Below, in pieces: positions 26,620 to 34,939 of a DNA stretch of 64,000 bases (positions are counted from its first letter, which is position 1; every line of letters starts with the position of its first letter). The translations under genes were made by a program, and so were the position numbers. The DNA is from JBJMLO01 sp045805265 (lineage in GTDB: Bacteria > Actinomycetota > UBA4738 > JACQTL01): assembly GCA_045805265.1 (NCBI GenBank), contig JBJMLO010000024.1, positions 124,001-188,000 on the forward strand. The letters run 5' to 3'. The notes under the pieces were generated by a model. The model made no database searches and had not been told where the DNA came from. It was given only the letters and a program-made list of their open reading frames with translations.

Positions 26620-28083
26620 TCAGCTTTCCTCGAAGTAGGCGATCCACCGACCGTCGGCGGTGATCTCCACCCGCCAGCCTGTGTAGTGGCCGGCGGCCAC
26701 CCAGTGCTGTATCTGCGCTGCCAGATCGGGATAGACGGTCCTCAGTGCCGAAGGCCACTCGGGTGCGACCGCGCGCAGGTTCGCGAGCTGGTGGGGGGAC
26801 ATCGTCGCCACCGCCGGCCAGACGTAGGTGGCGCCGCCGTGGATCGTCGCGTACGGGAGCTGCAGGAGGGCGTCGAGCAGGACGCTGCCTTGGGGCCACC
26901 GTTCCTTCCAGTAGAGAACAGCTTGCCGGGCTGCAGGCCCGGAGCTCGGTCGCACGCCGGGCGCCCCGAAGCGGAACTCGGCCGGGTCGATCAGCGAACC
27001 CAATGTGGGGATGTCGTTGCTCGCGATCGCCGCCCGGATCGTCGCGACCCTGGCCTCGACTGCAGCCGGCAGAGCACTGGCGGTGACCGAGCCCGATGGT
27101 GACGGAGAAGGCTCCACGATCTCGACCTTCCGGGCCAGCACGCCGGCGGGGTCGCCGCGCCGGTCGAGCACCTCGACCACGACCACGCCGGAGGAACCGT
27201 ATCCGCCGGGGATCGGGCCCACGTTCCCGTCGAAGCTGCCATCCGGCTGGACCGCGATCCGCGCCACGGGCGAGGCCTCGTCAGGAGCGAGCCCGGAAGT
27301 GGCAGCGTCTCCGGGAACGACCCACACCTGCACCTGCGCCAGGGACGGATCCCACGACGTCGTCCCGCACACGTGGACCGAGCCGCCGACCTGGAGCGGA
27401 GGGCCGCCCAGGCCATCCGGTGCGCCGGTAGCGCCCAGATCGCACGTCTCGGTGAGCAGGTCCGAGCTCACCCCGACCACCGACCAGATGCCGTCGGCGT
27501 CCGTCCGGCCGAGCTGTTTCGTCTCGACGTAAAGCGCGTATGGAGCCCTCGGCTGCAGGCCCTCCTCTCGAGTGAGCGTGCCGTAGTGCAGTCGGATGAA
27601 CAGATCGGCCGACGTCGACGTACCGGGCGGGACCTGGACCTTCGCGTCGACCATGGCTGGGTCCCACCCGAGGGCCTGGTGGGCGAACTCGATCCCGGTC
27701 TGCTCCGGGTCGAGCCGGTATCGGTCGCGGCCCTGGTCCGCCCTCGCCTGCTCGGCCTGGAGCTCGTCATCGTTGCGCTCGGGCCAGATGCCCGGGAACG
27801 GCACCGTCCCCACGCCTGCCGGCGGCGTGGCTGACGTCTGCGGAGTCGGCGCCGTGGTCCCGTTGCCGACGGGCGTCTGACCGCCGGTGCCATGAAGTGC
27901 GGCCTGGAGGCCGACCACGGCTCCCGCGACGACAACCACGGCCGTCAGGCCGGCGACGACGCTGTTCGCGAGCCGGCGTCGCCTCGCTCGGCGGAGCGTC
28001 GGCGCCGGCAGATCCGGTGATACGCGGACATCGTCGGCGCGTTCCTGCAGCAGCTCACTGATCTCGGTCTCCATCTCACTCAC
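26620..28083 (-). CDS. Membrane protein partnered with sigma factor (anti-sigma-like)
   Basis: 487 residues. A cytoplasmic N-terminus (ISELLQERADDVRVSPDLPAP) precedes an Arg-rich stop (RRARRRR) and one TM helix (VVAGLTAVVVVAGAVVGL, about 42-60). A large extracytoplasmic part follows, with an immunoglobulin-like segment (about 190-310, QVQVWVVPGDA to GVVVVEVLD) that may be Gmad2-like. A C-terminal region is rich in aromatics. The GTG overlaps the sigma gene by 8 nt (GTGAGTGA), the same junction as the other two pairs in this window. By position it should be the membrane partner controlling the sigma factor, but no zinc anti-sigma motif is seen. Confidence 0.75.
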   Translation of the reverse strand: MSEMETEISELLQERADDVRVSPDLPAPTLRRARRRRLANSVVAGLTAVVVVAGAVVGLQAALHGTGGQTPVGNGTTAPTPQTSATPPAGVGTVPFPGIWPERNDDELQAEQARADQGRDRYRLDPEQTGIEFAHQALGWDPAMVDAKVQVPPGTSTSADLFIRLHYGTLTREEGLQPRAPYALYVETKQLGRTDADGIWSVVGVSSDLLTETCDLGATGAPDGLGGPPLQVGGSVHVCGTTSWDPSLAQVQVWVVPGDAATSGLAPDEASPVARIAVQPDGSFDGNVGPIPGGYGSSGVVVVEVLDRRGDPAGVLARKVEIVEPSPSPSGSVTASALPAAVEARVATIRAAIASNDIPTLGSLIDPAEFRFGAPGVRPSSGPAARQAVLYWKERWPQGSVLLDALLQLPYATIHGGATYVWPAVATMSPHQLANLRAVAPEWPSALRTVYPDLAAQIQHWVAAGHYTGWRVEITADGRWIAYFEES

Positions 28084-28615
28084 CTTCGTTTGCGGCTGAA
28101 ATTCGCTCGCGGAGCCGGTCCAGGCCCCGCGACACCAACGACTTCACTGTTCCGACCGGGCACCCCATGACCTCCGCGGTCCGGGCCTCCGACAGGTCCT
28201 CGTAGAACCGCAGGACGATCGCGATCCGCTGCCGGTCGGACAGCGCCTGCAGCGCGGTCCACAGCTCGTCGCGTGTCCCGAGGTCGGCACCCGCTGCCTC
28301 GGCCGTCGGCCGATCCGGCTCCGGGCCCGCCAGGTACGCGCGTTCCACTCGCCGGTGCCGGAATTGTGAGCGGGCCAGGTTCACCACGGTCCGTCGGAGG
28401 TAGAACTCGAACGCGTCGGGGTTGCGGAGGTCCCGGAACCGCCCGTACAGGCGCACGAAAGCCTCCTGGACCAGGTCCTCGGCGAGGGCCAGGTCGCCGG
28501 TCACCAGGTAGGCGAGGCGCGTCGCGTCGCCGGCGTGCCGCCGGTACAGGTCGCCCAGCCGTCCCGCCTCGCTCACCAGCCCCAGCTCGTCTCGGCCGAT
28601 CCCGGCCCGCATCAT
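28076..28615 (-). CDS. ECF/SigE-family RNA polymerase sigma factor
   Basis: 179 residues. Region 2: GDLALAEDLVQEAFVRLYGRF and RRTVVNLARSQFRHRRVERA. Region 4: LSDRQRIAIVLRFYEDLSEA then AEVMGCPVGTVKSLVSRGLDRL. It directs RNA polymerase to a small regulon; target unknown. Start at ATG 28615 (or 28612) with GGAGGAGCG upstream on the minus strand. It is followed, with an 8-nt overlap, by the membrane partner. The pair is inserted on the opposite strand between folE and folP, which are adjacent in mycobacteria. Confidence 0.92.
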   Translation of the reverse strand: MMRAGIGRDELGLVSEAGRLGDLYRRHAGDATRLAYLVTGDLALAEDLVQEAFVRLYGRFRDLRNPDAFEFYLRRTVVNLARSQFRHRRVERAYLAGPEPDRPTAEAAGADLGTRDELWTALQALSDRQRIAIVLRFYEDLSEARTAEVMGCPVGTVKSLVSRGLDRLRERISAANEGE

Positions 28616-28664
28616 GCCCGCTCGCTCCTCCGTGGTTCCAGACGTCCCGGGCCGACCTTCGGTT

Positions 28665-28678
28665 GCACCGACCGGTGC
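28665..28678. promoter_or_regulatory. 14-bp palindrome overlapping the predicted -35 of folP
   Basis: GCACCG-AC-CGGTGC, perfect, in the 91-bp region between the sigma gene (minus) and folP (plus). It covers the place where a -35 would sit for the TACGCT at 28695, so a bound protein would block folP and perhaps the sigma gene. Confidence 0.4.
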
Positions 28679-28694
28679 GAATCCGCGGGACGGC

Positions 28695-28700
28695 TACGCT
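28695..28700 (+). promoter_or_regulatory. -10 hexamer of leaderless folP
   Basis: TACGCT, exactly 6 nt before ATG 28707. Confidence 0.55.
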
Positions 28701-28706
28701 GTGACG

Positions 28707-29549
28707 ATGAGGTGGAGGACGGCCTCGGGCGAGGTCGAGCTGGGCGGGCGGACCCGCCTGATGGGCGTCGTGAACGTCACGCCCGACTCGTTCTCCGACG
28801 GCGGGTTGTTCTTCGAACCGGAGGCCGCCGTGCGCCACGGGATCGAGCTCGTCGAGGCCGGTGCGGACGTGCTCGACGTCGGCGGGGAATCGACCAGGCC
28901 CGGGTCCGACCCGGTCCCGGCCGGCAAGGAGATCGACCGCGTGGTTCCCGTGATCAAGCGGCTCGCCGCCGAGGTCGACGCGCCTGTCTCGGTCGACACA
29001 CGGAAGGCGGAAGTCGCCGCCGCGGCGCTCGACGCCGGCGCCGCGATCGTGAACGACGTCTCCGCCGGGCGCGACGACCCCCGGATGTTCGAGGTGATCC
29101 GCGAGGCGGGCGCAGGGCTGGTGCTCATGCATATGCTCGGCGACCCGAAGTCCATGCAGCAGGATCCCCGGTACGACGACGTCGTGCGCGAGGTCCACGA
29201 GTTCCTGGAGGAGCGCGTCGCGGCGGCCGAGGCGGCGGGCATCGATCGGGACCGGCTGTGCGTCGATCCCGGCATCGGATTCGGCAAGACGGTGGAGCAC
29301 AACCTGCTGCTGCTCCGGCACGTCGACGCGGTGCGGGTGTCGGGTGTCCCGACGCTGGTCGGACCGTCGCGGAAGGCATTCATCGGGCGGCTGACCGGGG
29401 CCGAGGTCGACGACCGGCTGGAGGGGACCGCGGGCGCGGTCGCGTGGCTCGCCGCGAAGGGTGTGGAAATCGTTCGCGTGCACGACGCCCGCGAGATGCA
29501 CCACGTCGTCGCGGTGGTCGACGCGATCGTTCGAGCTGGTGACGGCTGA
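28707..29549 (+). CDS. folP: Dihydropteroate synthase
   Basis: 280 residues. Condenses 6-hydroxymethyl-dihydropterin pyrophosphate with p-aminobenzoate; the sulfonamide target. All TIM-barrel signatures are present: MGVVNVTPDSFSDGG, DVGGESTRPGSDPVP, VSVDTRKAEVA, IVNDVSAG, DPGIGFGKTVEHN, and the C-terminal VRVHDAREM. ATG 28707 is chosen over the upstream GTG at 28701 and the ATG at 28614 because of the -10 at fixed spacing and because the fold begins with the next strand. It heads a tight operon through folB and folK; its TGA overlaps the next ATG. Confidence 0.97.
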   Translation: MRWRTASGEVELGGRTRLMGVVNVTPDSFSDGGLFFEPEAAVRHGIELVEAGADVLDVGGESTRPGSDPVPAGKEIDRVVPVIKRLAAEVDAPVSVDTRKAEVAAAALDAGAAIVNDVSAGRDDPRMFEVIREAGAGLVLMHMLGDPKSMQQDPRYDDVVREVHEFLEERVAAAEAAGIDRDRLCVDPGIGFGKTVEHNLLLLRHVDAVRVSGVPTLVGPSRKAFIGRLTGAEVDDRLEGTAGAVAWLAAKGVEIVRVHDAREMHHVVAVVDAIVRAGDG

Positions 29550-30472
29550 TGGAGTGGGTTGCGGCGCAACGATTCCGAGGCTCGGGCGGCGAGATCGCCC
29601 ACGTCGATGCCGGGGACGGTCCGGCCGTGGTGCTGCTGCACGGGTTCCCGACCTCGTCGGTGCTGTGGCGCGACATCGGGCCCGGGCTGACCGATTCCTT
29701 CCGCGTGATCGCTCCGGACCTGCTCGGTTACGGGGCGTCGGACAAGCCGGAGGACGTCCCGCAGCACGCCCGGGCCCAGGCCGGGTACGTCCGCGAGTTG
29801 ATCGGGGGGCTGGGGATCGGCCGGTTCGCGGTCGTCGGCCATGATCTCGGCGGGGCGGTGGCCCAGCTGCTCGCGCTCGACGGCGGCGTGGACGCCCTGT
29901 GTCTCCTCGACTCGGCGGCGTTCGACGCCTGGCCGATCGAGGGCGTCCGCATGTTGCAGGACGCGGGACCCGATCAGGAGGAACCGGGGTTCGTCGCGGG
30001 CATCATCGGTGTGACCTTCGACCTCGGCGTCGCCCGCACGGAGGTCGTGACCGAAGAGCTCCTCGCGGCTTTCCGAGAGCCGTTCACCGTCGACGCGGAC
30101 GCTGCCCGCGCGTTCTTCCGAGCCGCCCGGGACATCGACGGCATCGGCCTGGCGGGGCGAGAGGCCGAGCTCGCGGCGCTCGACCTCCCGTCGTTGCTGG
30201 TGTGGGGCGAGGAAGATCCGTTCTTCGACGTCGAATTGGCCGACCGGCTGGCCGCGACGCTGGCCCGCCCCGCTCTGGTCCTGCTCCCTGGTCGCTCCCA
30301 TTTCACCCCGCTGGAAGCACCGGAGGAGGTCGTGCCGCTGCTCTCGCAGTTCCTCGGCACGCACCTGCTCGGCCGCTCGCACACCCACGGGCCGGAGCAC
30401 GCGCACGGGCCGGAGCACGCGCGTGCGCCCGGCCCGGTCGTCGTCCCCCTGGAGCGCCATGGCCCCGCTTGA
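29549..30472 (+). CDS. Alpha/beta hydrolase, haloalkane-dehalogenase-like (Asp nucleophile), His-rich tail
   Basis: 307 residues. HGFPTSSVLWRD (oxyanion loop), nucleophile elbow GHDLGG with Asp rather than Ser, acid Asp in VWGEEDPFF, and His in GRSHFTPLEAP. An Asp nucleophile places it with haloalkane or fluoroacetate dehalogenases and epoxide hydrolases rather than esterases. The C-terminus carries an unusual His-rich direct repeat (HTHGPEHAHGPEHA, encoded by two near-identical 18-bp units around 30395-30425), possibly metal-binding. It lies between folP and folB with overlaps on both sides, but no folate role is known for this family. Confidence 0.87.
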   Translation: MEWVAAQRFRGSGGEIAHVDAGDGPAVVLLHGFPTSSVLWRDIGPGLTDSFRVIAPDLLGYGASDKPEDVPQHARAQAGYVRELIGGLGIGRFAVVGHDLGGAVAQLLALDGGVDALCLLDSAAFDAWPIEGVRMLQDAGPDQEEPGFVAGIIGVTFDLGVARTEVVTEELLAAFREPFTVDADAARAFFRAARDIDGIGLAGREAELAALDLPSLLVWGEEDPFFDVELADRLAATLARPALVLLPGRSHFTPLEAPEEVVPLLSQFLGTHLLGRSHTHGPEHAHGPEHARAPGPVVVPLERHGPA

Positions 30473-30935
30473 CGTGTCGCTCACCGACGTTGAGCTCGCC
30501 GATTTCCTCGGCGGCGCGAGGACCGTTCGCGTGGCGACCGTCGGGCCGGACGGATGGCCGCACGTGGTGCCGCTGTGGTTCGTGTGGCACGCCGGGACCC
30601 TGTTCGTGAACACGACGGGGGGGAACCGGACCGTCCGCAACGCGGAGGCCAATCCCCGCGCCGCGGCGACGGTCGACGACGGGGAGCTGTACGACGAGCT
30701 GCGCGGGGTCGTGCTGCGCGGCGACCTCGTCGCGGCCGAGGGCGATCCCCGCCTCGGGGGGGTCGGCGACGGCTTCGCGGAGAAGTACTTCGGCGGCAAC
30801 CGGCCGCACTTCGAACGGTGGAGGAACCGGTTGTTCCTGCGGCTGGAGCCGGAGGAGATCACGTCCTGGGACTTCCGGAAGATCCCCGCCGCCCTGGCCC
30901 GGCGGCAGGCCCAGCGGGCCGGAGGACCCTCGTGA
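30459..30935 (+). CDS. Pyridoxamine 5'-phosphate oxidase-like split-barrel flavin/F420-binding protein
   Basis: 158 residues. The split beta-barrel is recognisable: RTVRVATVGPDGWPHVVPLWF, GTLFVNTTGGNRTVRNAEANPRAAATVDD, and YDELRGVVLRGD. Such proteins bind FMN or, in many actinobacteria, deazaflavin F420, and act as oxidoreductases or haem-degrading proteins. An F420 link is only suggested by the DUF2342 gene elsewhere in the window. The ATG lies inside the preceding hydrolase (14-nt overlap) after GGAGCG. It overlaps folB by a GTGA junction. Confidence 0.85.
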   Translation: MAPLDVSLTDVELADFLGGARTVRVATVGPDGWPHVVPLWFVWHAGTLFVNTTGGNRTVRNAEANPRAAATVDDGELYDELRGVVLRGDLVAAEGDPRLGGVGDGFAEKYFGGNRPHFERWRNRLFLRLEPEEITSWDFRKIPAALARRQAQRAGGPS

Positions 30936-31279
30936 CCCCGGTTCGCATCCTGATGTCGGGCATCCGGGCCTCGGGGCGCCACGGCGCGAGCCCCGGGGAA
31001 CAGGACCATCCCCAGGAGCTCGTGGTGGACCTCGACGTCACCGTGGAGCCCACCGGCGACCATCTGGAGGACACCGTCGACTACCGGAGGCTGGCCGACG
31101 CCGTCCGGTCCGCCGTCGAGTCGGAGTCCCACCGCCTGCTCGAGACCATCGCCCGGTCGGTGGTCGAGGCCGTCCGGCGCGAGCCGAAGGTGCTCCGCGT
31201 CGCGGCCACCGTGCACAAGCCCCGGGCGGCCGAGCGGCTCGGCGTCGGCGACGTGGCCGTGGAGGCCGTCTCGGAGTGA
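30932..31279 (+). CDS. folB: Dihydroneopterin aldolase
   Basis: 115 residues. Cleaves dihydroneopterin to 6-hydroxymethyl-dihydropterin and glycolaldehyde. The pattern ILMSGIRASGRHGASPGEQ (tunnelling-fold start with the GxxxxHG..PxE motif), VVDLDVTVEP, DTVDYRRLADAV and LLETIARSVVEAV is characteristic. The start is GTG 30932, overlapping the previous stop as GTGA; the stop overlaps folK in the same way. Length matches the usual 110-125 residues. Confidence 0.95.
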   Translation: MTPVRILMSGIRASGRHGASPGEQDHPQELVVDLDVTVEPTGDHLEDTVDYRRLADAVRSAVESESHRLLETIARSVVEAVRREPKVLRVAATVHKPRAAERLGVGDVAVEAVSE

Positions 31280-31788
31280 GCACCCGGGCCTTCCTCGGGC
31301 TGGGATCGAACCTCGGCGACCGGCTGGCCAACCTGCAGTCCGCGGTCGACCTGCTGGGCGCCGCGCCGGGCATCCGGGTCGTCCGTTCCTCCCGGGTCTA
31401 CGAGACCGCCCCGGTTGGGCCGCCCCAGCCCGACTACCTGAATGCGGTCGTGGAGGTCGACACCGACCTCGAAGCGCGGGACCTGCTCGAGGCCTGCCTG
31501 GAGGTGGAACGGCGCCGCGGCCGGGTTCGTGAAGAACGGTGGGGCCCCCGGACCATCGACGTCGACCTGCTCACCTTCGGCGAGGCGAGAATCGACGAGC
31601 CCGGGCTCACGGTGCCCCATCCGCGCATGCACGAGCGGGGCTTTGTCCTCGCGCCGCTGCTGGAGCTCGTCGCGGACCCGCCGCTTCCCGGCGGACGGCG
31701 CATCGCGTCGCTGCGAGCCGACCTCGGCGATCTGGCCGGCGTTCGCCCAGTCGTGCCCCCGCTGGCAGTGCGCGAGGGGATTCGATGA
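31276..31788 (+). CDS. folK: 2-amino-4-hydroxy-6-hydroxymethyldihydropteridine pyrophosphokinase
   Basis: 170 residues. Transfers pyrophosphate from ATP to the pterin, giving the FolP substrate. Signatures: FLGLGSNLGDRLANLQSAV, YETAPVG, PDYLNAVVEV, RWGPRTIDVDLLTFG and PHPRMHERGFVLAPL. Starts with GTG inside the folB stop (GTGA), ends in an ATGA overlap with the next gene. It completes the folate set folE-folP-folB-folK in this window. Confidence 0.97.
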   Translation: MSTRAFLGLGSNLGDRLANLQSAVDLLGAAPGIRVVRSSRVYETAPVGPPQPDYLNAVVEVDTDLEARDLLEACLEVERRRGRVREERWGPRTIDVDLLTFGEARIDEPGLTVPHPRMHERGFVLAPLLELVADPPLPGGRRIASLRADLGDLAGVRPVVPPLAVREGIR

Positions 31789-33107
31789 GCGCCGCCCAGG
31801 CGAACTGCTTCCGCTGCGACTGGGAAGGAACGGCCGACGGCGAGCGATGCCCCCGGTGCGGTGCCCCGCTGTACCGCGCGGCCCCGTCCCCGGACCTGCG
31901 CGAGCCATCCCGGGATGCCTCCCCGCGTCGCGAGCCCCCCTCAGACGTCCCCTCGGCGGCGCGCTCGGCGGAGCAGCCCGACGGTGTCCTCGTCGCCGAC
32001 GACGGGGCCGCGTTGCCGCCCCGCGGGGGGCCCCCGCGTCACCCGCTCCGGCTCGTCGCCGCGATCGGGGCCGTCGCTCTGGTGGCCGCGTTCGTGTCGG
32101 CCCAGCATCGGTCCCACCAACCGCCGCCGGTGTCCGTGACCGCTGAGCCGAGCGGGACGTTGGTCTACGCGTCGGCCGGCCGGGACGGCGTGACCGGCCG
32201 GCTGTGGCGGGTGTCGCTCGGCGCCGGGCGGGCGATCCCCGGTCCCCGGACGGTGTTGCCGGACCAGATCGTGGGCGCGGGCCCCGGCGACCGGTGGATC
32301 GGTGTCCGCGCGGGGGGGTCGGCCTACGTGTTCCGCGACCTGACCGCACAGGGGACTCCCCAACTCCTGGCCGAAGGGCTGCTGGGGGCCTGGGCGCCCA
32401 GCGGCGACGCGGTCTTCGTGGTCACCCGGGACGCCTCGGCCCGGGGGCAGTGCCCGGTGCTGCGGATCGGCTTCGTCGACACGATCTCCCACGCCCAGGC
32501 CGACCTGTACCAGGCGCCGACGTGCTCGACCCCCGACGGGCTGGGGGTGGACGGGCTGACCCGCCCGTTCGTGTCCCTCGAGGGGCCGGACGACGCCGGC
32601 GTCTACGAGCTCGGGTACAAGCGGCTGCACCTCGTCGTCCCCCGGTACTCACTCCTGTCGGTGTCGCCGGTGGGGGACATGCTGGTCGGGCCTCGGATAG
32701 CCGCTCCCCCCAGCGGGACGCCCTGGCCGGCCGACCGGACCCTGCTCGTGTGGCAGGGGATCGGCGGGCCGACCGTCATCGGCGACGCGCACGGGGACTT
32801 CGTGGCGGAACGGTTCCTGGCCTGGTCGAGGGACGGACGAATGGCCGCCCTCCTCGGGACCATGGGCTCGGTCAGGAGCGTGTGGCTCGTGAACACGGAG
32901 GTCGGCACGGGCCGCGAGCGACCGGTGCGGGCGGCGCCGGCGTTGCCCCGAGGGATCCAGTCCGTGGGGGCGGCCTTCTCGGGGCGCACCCTGCTCGTCG
33001 CCGCTGCGGGGCACGTGTACGCGTCGGCCGGCCGGGGGTATCGCGAGCTCGAGCTGCCGCCCGGGGCGCCGCCGCCGTCGGGCCCGCTCCTGTGGCTCGA
33101 CCGCTGA
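31785..33107 (+). CDS. Zinc-ribbon membrane protein with extracytoplasmic beta-propeller-like domain
   Basis: 440 residues. An N-terminal zinc ribbon (CFRCDW and CPRCG) is followed by a disordered Pro/Ser stretch and one TM helix (RLVAAIGAVALVAAFVSA, about 86-103). About 330 extracytoplasmic residues with repeating beta-strands come next (GTLVYASAGRD, YVFRDLTAQG, SPVGDMLVGPRI, RFLAWSRDGRMAALLG), like a WD40/TolB-type propeller. One likely disulfide pair is GQCPVLR and APTCSTP. No enzymatic motif. It is translationally coupled to folK by ATGA. Function unknown; a sensor or assembly role is conceivable. Confidence 0.75.
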   Translation: MSAAQANCFRCDWEGTADGERCPRCGAPLYRAAPSPDLREPSRDASPRREPPSDVPSAARSAEQPDGVLVADDGAALPPRGGPPRHPLRLVAAIGAVALVAAFVSAQHRSHQPPPVSVTAEPSGTLVYASAGRDGVTGRLWRVSLGAGRAIPGPRTVLPDQIVGAGPGDRWIGVRAGGSAYVFRDLTAQGTPQLLAEGLLGAWAPSGDAVFVVTRDASARGQCPVLRIGFVDTISHAQADLYQAPTCSTPDGLGVDGLTRPFVSLEGPDDAGVYELGYKRLHLVVPRYSLLSVSPVGDMLVGPRIAAPPSGTPWPADRTLLVWQGIGGPTVIGDAHGDFVAERFLAWSRDGRMAALLGTMGSVRSVWLVNTEVGTGRERPVRAAPALPRGIQSVGAAFSGRTLLVAAAGHVYASAGRGYRELELPPGAPPPSGPLLWLDR

Positions 33108-33122
33108 GCCCGCGAGGGACGC

Positions 33123-33128
33123 CATACT
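33123..33128 (+). promoter_or_regulatory. -10 hexamer of leaderless DUF2520 gene
   Basis: CATACT lies 7 nt before ATG 33136; no ribosome site is present. Confidence 0.4.
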
Positions 33129-33135
33129 CCGCGGC

Positions 33136-33993
33136 ATGGACCTGGCGGTGATCGGCGGGGGCCGGGTGGGGACCGCCCTCGCGGTGCTCCTGACCCGGGC
33201 GGGACACCGGGTGGCGGCCGTCTCGGGCCGGGACGGCACCGCCGCCCGCGCGGGCCGGTTCCTCCCGGGCGTCCCCGTGCTGGCCGAGGCCGAGGCGGCG
33301 GGCCAGGCGGCCGTCGTGCTGCTCGGCGTCCCCGACGCCCTGGTCGTGGCCACGGCCGCCCGGGTGGCCCCCGCGCTCCGTTCCGGCGCCGCGATCGTCC
33401 ACCTCTCCGGCGCGCTCGGGATGGCCGCGCTGCAGCCGGCCGAGGCGGCCGGCGCCACGCCGATCGCGCTGCACCCCCTCCAGACCTTTCCCACCGTCGA
33501 ATCGGCCGTGGAACGGATGCCCGGCAGCGCAGCGGCCGTGACCGCGCGGACGGAGGAGGCGTTCGCGCTCGGCGAGGGGCTGGCCCGCGACGCCGGAGCC
33601 CTCCCGTTCCGGCTCGCGGACGAGGCCCGGCCGCTGTACCACGCCGGCGCCGTGCTGGCGTCGAACGCCGTGGTCGCGCTCGTCGCGCTGGCCGAGCGGG
33701 TGCTGGGCGAGGCCGGGGTCGACGAGCCCGTGCGGAAGTTCCTGCCGCTGACCCGAGCTTCGGTCGAGAACGCCGGGGCGCTGGGGCCGGCGGACGCACT
33801 CACCGGACCGGTGGTTCGGGGAGACGCCGAGACCGTGGAACGGAACCTGCACGCGCTCGGCGAGCTCGCGCCCGAGGCGGTCGCCGCCTACGTCGCGCTG
33901 GCGTCGGCCGCGTCGGCGGTGGCCGCGGGCGCCCGCCGCCTGTCCGAACACGACCGCGCAGCCATCGAGGAGGTGCTGGCTCGGTGGAGGTGA
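33136..33993 (+). CDS. Rossmann-like / DUF2520 dehydrogenase-family protein
   Basis: 285 residues. An N-terminal NAD(P)-binding Rossmann fold (VIGGGRVGTALAVLLTRAGH) and a C-terminal helical DUF2520 domain (HPLQTFPTVESAVERMPGS, then YHAGAVLASNAVVALVALAE). The pairing recalls ketopantoate reductase architecture, and this gene family sits before panC across actinobacteria (as in Mycobacterium). A part in pantothenate synthesis is therefore plausible, but the reaction has not been established to my knowledge. It overlaps panC by 10 nt. Confidence 0.88.
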   Translation: MDLAVIGGGRVGTALAVLLTRAGHRVAAVSGRDGTAARAGRFLPGVPVLAEAEAAGQAAVVLLGVPDALVVATAARVAPALRSGAAIVHLSGALGMAALQPAEAAGATPIALHPLQTFPTVESAVERMPGSAAAVTARTEEAFALGEGLARDAGALPFRLADEARPLYHAGAVLASNAVVALVALAERVLGEAGVDEPVRKFLPLTRASVENAGALGPADALTGPVVRGDAETVERNLHALGELAPEAVAAYVALASAASAVAAGARRLSEHDRAAIEEVLARWR

Positions 33994-34832
33994 TCCACCG
34001 CGCCGCCGAGTTCCGCGACGCCTGCGAGGCAGCGCGCGCCGGCGGTCGCACGGTGGGGTTCGTGGCCACCATGGGATCGTTCCACGAGGGTCACCTCTCG
34101 CTCATCCGCCGGGCCAGGGAAGAGCGCGACATCGTCGCGGTGTCGGTGTTCGTGAACCCCCTGCAGTTCGGCCCCCACGAGGACTTCGAGGCCTACCCCC
34201 GCGACCTCGACCGCGACCTCGACCTCGCCCGGAAACAGGGCGTCGACCTGGTGTTCGCTCCGACCGTCGAGGAGATGTACCCGGCCGGTCAGCCGGCCGT
34301 CACGGTCGATCCGGGCCCCCTCGCCGAACGCCTCGAGGGCGCCATCCGTCCCGGCCACTTCCGCGGCGTCGCCACGGTCGTCGCCAAGCTCCTCCACGTC
34401 GTGGGCCCGAGCACCGCCTATTTCGGGGAGAAGGACGCCCAACAGCTCGCCATCGTCCGCCGGATGGTCCGGGACCTGTCCTTCCCCGTCGACATCGCGG
34501 GCTGCCCGATCGTCCGCGAACCCGACGGCGTCGCCATGTCCTCCCGGAACGCCTTCCTCTCCCCGGGCGAACGGGAAGCCGCCAGCTGCCTCTCCCGAGG
34601 CCTCTCGAAGGCCCAAGCGCAGTTCGCCACCGGCGAACGCACCGCAGACCCCCTCCTCACCCCCCTCCGTACCGCAGTCGACGAAGAGCCCCTCGCCGCC
34701 CTCGACTACGCCGTCCTCGTCGACGAAGAGTCATTCGACGAAGTCCAGGAAGTCACCCGCCCCACCCGGGCCCTCGTAGCCGCCCGAGTAGGAAAACCCC
34801 GCCTCATCGACAACATCCCGCTGATCCCCTGA
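33984..34832 (+). CDS. panC: Pantothenate synthetase (pantoate-beta-alanine ligase)
   Basis: 282 residues. Joins pantoate and beta-alanine using ATP, via pantoyl-adenylate. Signatures: GFVATMGSFHEGHLSLIRRA (HIGH-like HEGH), VSVFVNPLQFGPHEDFEAYPRD, RPGHFRGVATVVAKLLHVV, YFGEKDAQQLAIVRRMV and MSSRNAFLS (KMSKS-like). The GTG start overlaps the DUF2520 gene. The last about 200 bp use noticeably more C and A on this strand than the rest of the gene. panD, usually next in actinobacteria, is absent; a 188-bp gap with a large inverted repeat leads to coaX. Confidence 0.96.
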   Translation: MEVIHRAAEFRDACEAARAGGRTVGFVATMGSFHEGHLSLIRRAREERDIVAVSVFVNPLQFGPHEDFEAYPRDLDRDLDLARKQGVDLVFAPTVEEMYPAGQPAVTVDPGPLAERLEGAIRPGHFRGVATVVAKLLHVVGPSTAYFGEKDAQQLAIVRRMVRDLSFPVDIAGCPIVREPDGVAMSSRNAFLSPGEREAASCLSRGLSKAQAQFATGERTADPLLTPLRTAVDEEPLAALDYAVLVDEESFDEVQEVTRPTRALVAARVGKPRLIDNIPLIP

Positions 34833-34875
34833 CGCTCTGACACCGACCATCGGTTCTGCCGAGCGCAACCAAGGT

Positions 34876-34939
34876 TGGCCGGCGGTGGGGTCCGGAGTGC
34901 GCCGGAGTAGGGCAAACGGAGCGACCCCACCGCCGGCCA
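34876..34939. repeat. Long inverted repeat between panC and coaX
   Basis: Perfect 17-bp arms (TGGCCGGCGGTGGGGTC and complement) separated by 30 nt. A small CAACC-AA-GGTTG dyad at 34866-34877 abuts it on the left, and related GCAACC/GGCCAAC words recur on the right to 34961. No U-run follows. It could terminate panC transcription or be an intergenic repeat of the REP type. Confidence 0.6.

Noticed and set aside
28694..31216. 840-codon open frame antisense to folP, hydrolase and folB
   Set aside because: Runs across three well-supported overlapping genes on the other strand; composition artefact.
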